Source of the DNA: Euperipatoides rowelli
Lineage: Eukaryota > Onychophora > Udeonychophora > Euonychophora > Peripatopsidae
Length of the DNA: 10,636 bases
Reading direction: 5' to 3' (one strand)
Assembly (NCBI GenBank): GCA_003024985.2
Contig: PXIH01S0018134.1
Of the stretch, positions 7,741-10,636 are shown one piece after another (position 1 is the stretch's first letter; the number at the start of each line of letters is the position of its first letter). A program made the position numbers and the translations under genes. The notes beneath the pieces were generated by a model that was given only the letters and a program-made list of their open reading frames with translations, did no database searches and was not told the DNA's origin.

Positions 7741-7942
7741 ACAGACAAAAGATAATAATAACATTATAAGGATTAAAAGTATGTCTGATAAGTAGCCAAG
7801 CTTGTAATTAACTCACAAAGAGATATGAGATTCAGGTAATGCAAATATATGTCACAACCATTCAGATGAAGACTAGGAAAAAAATTATGAGGATGCAAAT
7901 AATTTTCATCATTAATGTATGTATTACTACAAAATTATTAAG

Positions 7943-8045
7943 GGTGACTTCAGTGCCAAAGGAGAAGCACAATAAAAAGATAGAATTATGTGGTAGGTTT
8001 TCGTCTTGGTTCCAGGAATGATTGAGTTGACAGACTAGGGATTGT
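7943..8045 (+). pseudogene. RTE endonuclease C-terminal fragment
   Basis: GDFSAKGEAQ precedes a TAA. Then GRF in the third frame and RLGSRND in the first frame (one extra T in a run of four T) recover the family's 'G.fGlGsrNdrGdrL' motif, where a TGA replaces the Arg codon after RND. The 60-codon frame 7839-8021 overlaps this but is in phase with only part of it, so it is not a gene. Confidence 0.75.
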
Positions 8046-8379
8046 AATTAAAGAGGTCCAAATGGAATGAATATCAAACTAAATATATATTAATAGAAAT
8101 ATATAGTGTAAGATTACCAGTATTAATCCAATTAAAATTGTCAAAAAGAAGTTGCATTCGACTGATATGGAGAACTTTAAGAAAAACACATAATGAGTTC
8201 CATTTAGAATCTGGAAACAGATTAATACACTATTAGACGTGTCATTAAGATATACAAGAGCTGGATGAAATTATCTTCTCGTTAGATGCTTGAAATGACA
8301 TCTTTGCTAAAAGAGACAACAAACTTGATAAGAAGCTTAAGCAAGAAATTTAAAAAAAAACTTATCAAGAAGCAAGGTG

Positions 8380-8880
8380 AAATGTAAGACAATGAAGGTT
8401 TAAAGACCAAAATAGAATATGATGATTATCGTAAAACATTAGAAAGACATATTGCAGAGATGTGTGAGTCATCAATTGTAACTTGATTAAGAAAACAGTG
8501 GAGGAAAATAAAAGTTTGAAGAGAAAACTAAACAAAGGTTAATGATTGAAAATAAAATCCAATAATAGCAATAAAATAAAGAAAAGTGATGCCATAGAGA
8601 ACTTATTATAGTCCATAAGAGTCAGAAGGCACTATATCAATATGATTCAGGTGATACCAATAATAAGGAGGAAGATCTAAAGGAAAACAAAAATGATTTG
8701 TCGGACAGTGTACTTTCAGAAGAAGTTAATCATGCAGTGAAATCATGAAGGATGGAAAGGCATCAGTAGAGGACAATATATCAATTGGTATGAACTAGAA
8801 AAAAAAATGCTTACTTGGTGATTTACAAAATATTTAAAACAAAGGAATGGCTCTTGTATTGGAGACCATGTTTCTTAATG
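8380..8880 (+). pseudogene. RTE linker helix and RT entry fragment
   Basis: KTKIEYDDYRKTLERHIAEM at 8403 onward, ENKSLKRKLNKG in the next frame, LSEEVNHAVK then IMKDGKASVEDN at 8713-8777, and KIFKTKEWLLYW at about 8827-8862 follow the normal order of the RTE region between endonuclease and RT motif 1. Four changes of frame occur within 500 bp. Recognition breaks down after about 8865. Confidence 0.75.
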
Positions 8881-8905
8881 TTATTGGAGTGTATTGACGT
8901 TAACG

Positions 8906-8970
8906 GTAAGTGCAAGGCAGTCCAATATTTTCATGTTTCCATTTCTTGTCTATTTTTTTCTTCTTTGCAG
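8906..8970 (+). other. 65 nt intron-like segment (possible splice pair)
   Basis: G|GTAAGT at 8905-8911 is an ideal 5' splice site. TTTTTTTCTTCTTTGCAG at 8953-8970 is an ideal polypyrimidine tract plus 3' splice site. The spacing of 65 nt is the usual size of short insect introns. Joining the flanks keeps one frame open for only 11 further codons, then TAA. I recognise no exon protein on either side, and the left flank overlaps the decayed RTE, so this may be chance. Confidence 0.3.
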
Positions 8971-9080
8971 CTTTGATTATAAACTTGCTGACAAAATTAG
9001 AATAATTAATAATGAAGTGTAACATTGTTAAGCACTTTTGATTAAAAAAATTTTTTTTGGTTATTTTTGCTTGTTTGATA

Positions 9081-9365
9081 AATTTGGGGCCCTAACAATT
9101 TGGGGCCATAACAGTTCAGGATCCTAACAATTTGGGACTTTAACAATTTTGGGTCCTTACAATTTTGAACCCTAATATATGGGCCCTAACAATTTAGTGC
9201 CTTAACAATTTGGGGCTCTAATAATTTTAGTGCCTTAACAATTTGGGGCTCTAATAATTCAGGACACTAACAATTTGGGCCCTAACAATTTGGAGCCCTA
9301 ACTTATGGAACCCTAACAATCTGGGGCCCTAACAATTCATGGCTCTAATAATTTGAGGCCGATAA
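9081..9365 (+). repeat. Minisatellite, 16 bp unit, 18 units
   Basis: The unit consensus is AATTTGGGGCCCTAAC. Eighteen units can be laid end to end: fourteen or so are exactly 16 bp, with others of 14, 15, 15 and 17 bp. The best copies contain the palindrome GGGCCC. Units starting at 9191 and 9207 recur almost unchanged at 9223 and 9240, showing one duplication of a 33 bp pair. Each intact reverse-strand unit includes TTAGG, but separated by AT-rich sequence. The array is non-coding: 16 is not a multiple of three and TAA occurs throughout. Confidence 0.93.
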
Positions 9366-10306
9366 GCAATGTTTCTATGCTTTATGAAGTTCCTCCCTGT
9401 GTAGTTAACCAAAAAAGGTGCAAATTGATTTACCTAATTTTTTGTTATTTTCAATCAAATGCAGAAAAACCATCCCTGTTTTTTTTTTTTTTAAATTAGG
9501 CTGTACATCATGTTATTTTAATAATTTTCCAAAATAAAGATTTAAGTTTGGTATTGTTAAATACTTTGTTGAACATTAATTATATCATATATTGGAGATT
9601 AAAGTGATAATCTCATGCTCAGATTAGTTCAAGATAGGGTTAATAAAGGATAAATTCAGCTATTAATCTTTTTTTTTAATATACAGTATATAATAAGATA
9701 CATTAGAAAGTTACTCCAATATAGTGATTTGTTCTATTATAATCTTCAACTGTTTGTCAGAGTTGTGAATTATTAAATGATCTAATTATCTAGATCTTAT
9801 TGCTCATTAATAGACAAAAAAACAAAAAAAAACAAATTAAGAAAACTAAAAGCTTTGTAAACGCAGCCTTCATAAAATATGGATGTCTTTAAAATAAAAA
9901 ATGCTTTTAACGATCCTTTCATTCGAAGATTAAGATGTTTTAAGTTTTAAATTACCAAGAAAAAGTTAAACATTTTTTAAACTTTTATTACTATTTAATG
10001 AAGAAGAGAAAATAAAAGTGAATTTATCTCTTAGTTTATTAAATTACTCTACTTGGATATACTGCAGTTTAGTAACTAAAATTTTTAAAATTGTGCTAAA
10101 GTAAAATCCTTTGTGTTAGATCAGTTTAAATTATTGTGTAGCCAGGTTTTGACACAAAGGAGAGTGCAGATAGAAAAATAGGGGCCCCAAGGCACATTTT
10201 TTTTTAGTCAGGGGTGAGGAGGTTGTTTGAACATTTTGAATAGGGCTATAAAACTATTCGATAACCTTTTTTTTTTTGGTTCTTCAACACAATCTGTGCT
10301 CTAAAT
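9366..10306. other. AT-rich intergenic DNA, no gene recognised
   Basis: The stretch has T12 and T9 runs and A-rich words such as AAAAAACAAAAAAAAACAAA near 9816-9835. Apart from the short inverted repeat at 10107-10161 listed separately, I see no coding frame, RNA gene or bounded element. GGGGCCCC at about 10182-10189 followed by a T9 run and AGGGGTGAGG looks like low-copy repeat debris but cannot be delimited. Confidence 0.5.
10107..10161. repeat. Short inverted repeat
   Basis: TCCTTTGTGT at 10107-10116 and ACACAAAGGA at 10152-10161 are perfect complements over 10 bp, with a G-T compatible extension of two bases inward, and enclose 35 bp. It could be a tiny foldback remnant or chance; no duplication flanks it that I can see. 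Confidence 0.5.
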
Positions 10307-10328
10307 TAGTGGTCTCCAAAGTGAGATG

Positions 10329-10372
10329 CGTGCACCCCAGAGGGTGCGTGAAATGTTCCTCTGGGGTGCACG
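10329..10372. repeat. Perfect 15 bp subterminal hairpin with 14-base loop
   Basis: CGTGCACCCCAGAGG (10329-10343) and CCTCTGGGGTGCACG (10358-10372) are exact complements around a 14-base loop. The stem is GC-rich in a strongly AT-rich setting and lies 22 bp inside the hAT-like tip. Subterminal inverted motifs of this kind can be transposase binding sites or can stabilise the ends; which applies here is inference. Confidence 0.88.
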
Positions 10373-10596
10373 GAAAAAATAAAACTTTATAAGAAATTTT
10401 CATTATAATTTATTTTTATCTTAGAAAGGTCTTCAGAAAAAAATTAACTAAAAGAAAAAGAAAATAACTTTGCTATTTGTGTTTCTTGTTTAGAGTCTAA
10501 TTGATAATCATATTTTTTTTTTAGAATATTTTTCTTTCAAACTTTAAAATTAGTTTTTCTCATATCACATACCGGTACCATTACAATGTTACAGTT

Positions 10597-10636
10597 CAGG
10601 CCCGGATCTATAGGCTGCAAAACCCCGCAATTCGGG
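10597..10636 (+). other. Possible TIR start of another repeat, cut by window edge
   Basis: CAGGCCCGGATCTATAGGC begins an abruptly GC-richer stretch that runs to the window end. It resembles CAGG..CGGATC-type tips of invertebrate hAT-like elements. Only 40 bases are visible, so neither the family nor a duplication can be shown. Confidence 0.3.

Larger units (their letters stand above)
7562..8880 (+). mobile_element. Heavily decayed RTE-clade LINE: endonuclease and start of RT
   Basis: No ORF survives, but an ordered series of RTE ORF2 motifs is readable across shifting frames. From 7571: TFSDEAKLHELEDQLNKIKW then DIVGLSQIR, the apurinic-type endonuclease start with the usual 'glsEvR' Glu replaced by Gln. 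From 7943: GDFSAKG, the GDFNak motif. From 7992 and then 8002 after a 1-base shift: GRF, then RLGSRND, the 'G.fG.G.rNerG' motif. From 8403: KTKIEYDDYRKTLERHIAEM, then NKSLKRKLNKG, the helical linker. From 8713 and, shifted, 8742: LSEEVNHAVK, then IMKDGKASVEDNIS, matching 'v..Aik.mK.gKApGeDni'. From 8824: YKIFKTKEWLLYW, matching 'iw.t.eWP..W'. Stops and frameshifts are many. The RT catalytic motifs are absent, so the copy is also 3'-truncated. Confidence 0.82.
10307..10636 (+). mobile_element. Left end of a hAT-like DNA transposon (runs off or is interrupted)
   Basis: TAGTGGTCTCCAAAGTGAG at 10307-10325 closely matches the common hAT terminal form CAGTGGTYCCCAAA, with the first C changed to T. 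It is followed by GTGCACCCC and GGGTGCGTG blocks that frequently sit just inside such ends. No matching right TIR is present before the window ends, so the right boundary given is only the window edge. The interior is A/T-rich without a transposase frame. A second TIR-like sequence at 10597 may interrupt or replace the right part. Confidence 0.6.

Noticed and set aside
7839-8021. 60-codon + strand frame
   Set aside because: It lies over the RTE endonuclease remnant, but the real motifs GDFSAKG and RLGSRND fall in other frames, so this frame is a shadow.
9081-9365. Interstitial telomere repeat (CCCTAA/TTAGG words in each unit)
   Set aside because: The words are spaced 16 bp apart by AATTTGG-type sequence and never run consecutively, so this is an unrelated minisatellite.
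10170-10225. GGGGCCCC ... AGGGGTGAGGAGG as another transposon end
   Set aside because: It looks like repeat debris, but I found neither an inverted partner nor a target duplication.

Overview
The window reads as non-genic, AT-rich animal DNA. An arthropod, possibly an insect, is my best guess, from the style of the retroelements; this is inference and weakly held. I find no intact host gene, rRNA, tRNA, CRISPR array or bacterial-type operon. Long A/T runs, dead retrotransposons, TIR elements and minisatellites fill the sequence, and one ambiguous base (n at 395) points to a draft assembly.

Layout. 1-2102 is the 3' two thirds of a decayed jockey/CR1-group non-LTR retrotransposon on the + strand. 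It keeps a recognisable reverse transcriptase with an FADD active site, broken by frameshifts and stops, and ends in an (AAAT)n tail. 2366-2932 is a 567 bp element with arms of about 113 bp in inverted orientation. 3759-4040 is a 282 bp non-autonomous element with 15 bp terminal inverted repeats (TIRs) and a 7/8-matching 8 bp target-site duplication (TSD), the signature of the hAT superfamily. 4150-4321 looks like the extreme 3' end of an RTE-like LINE closed by (GAT)5. 5206-5257 is a two-stem palindrome, and about 5369-5922 is a diverged tandem repeat with a period of about 140 bp. 6611-7230 is a minisatellite of 22 bp units, each built from two related 11 bp halves. 7562 to about 8880 is a heavily decayed RTE-clade LINE (endonuclease into early RT) with no long ORF left. 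9081-9365 is a second minisatellite with a 16 bp unit around GGGCCC. 10307 onward is the left end of a hAT-like element with a perfect 15 bp subterminal hairpin, and a further TIR-like sequence begins near the right edge.

There is no set of genes working together here. The sequence records successive insertions of at least three LINE lineages and several DNA transposons, plus local tandem amplification. The most useful observations are the two newly delimited TIR elements, the dimeric 11+11 bp minisatellite, the 16 bp array with a partial higher-order repeat, and a 65 nt intron-like segment just past the RTE fossil.
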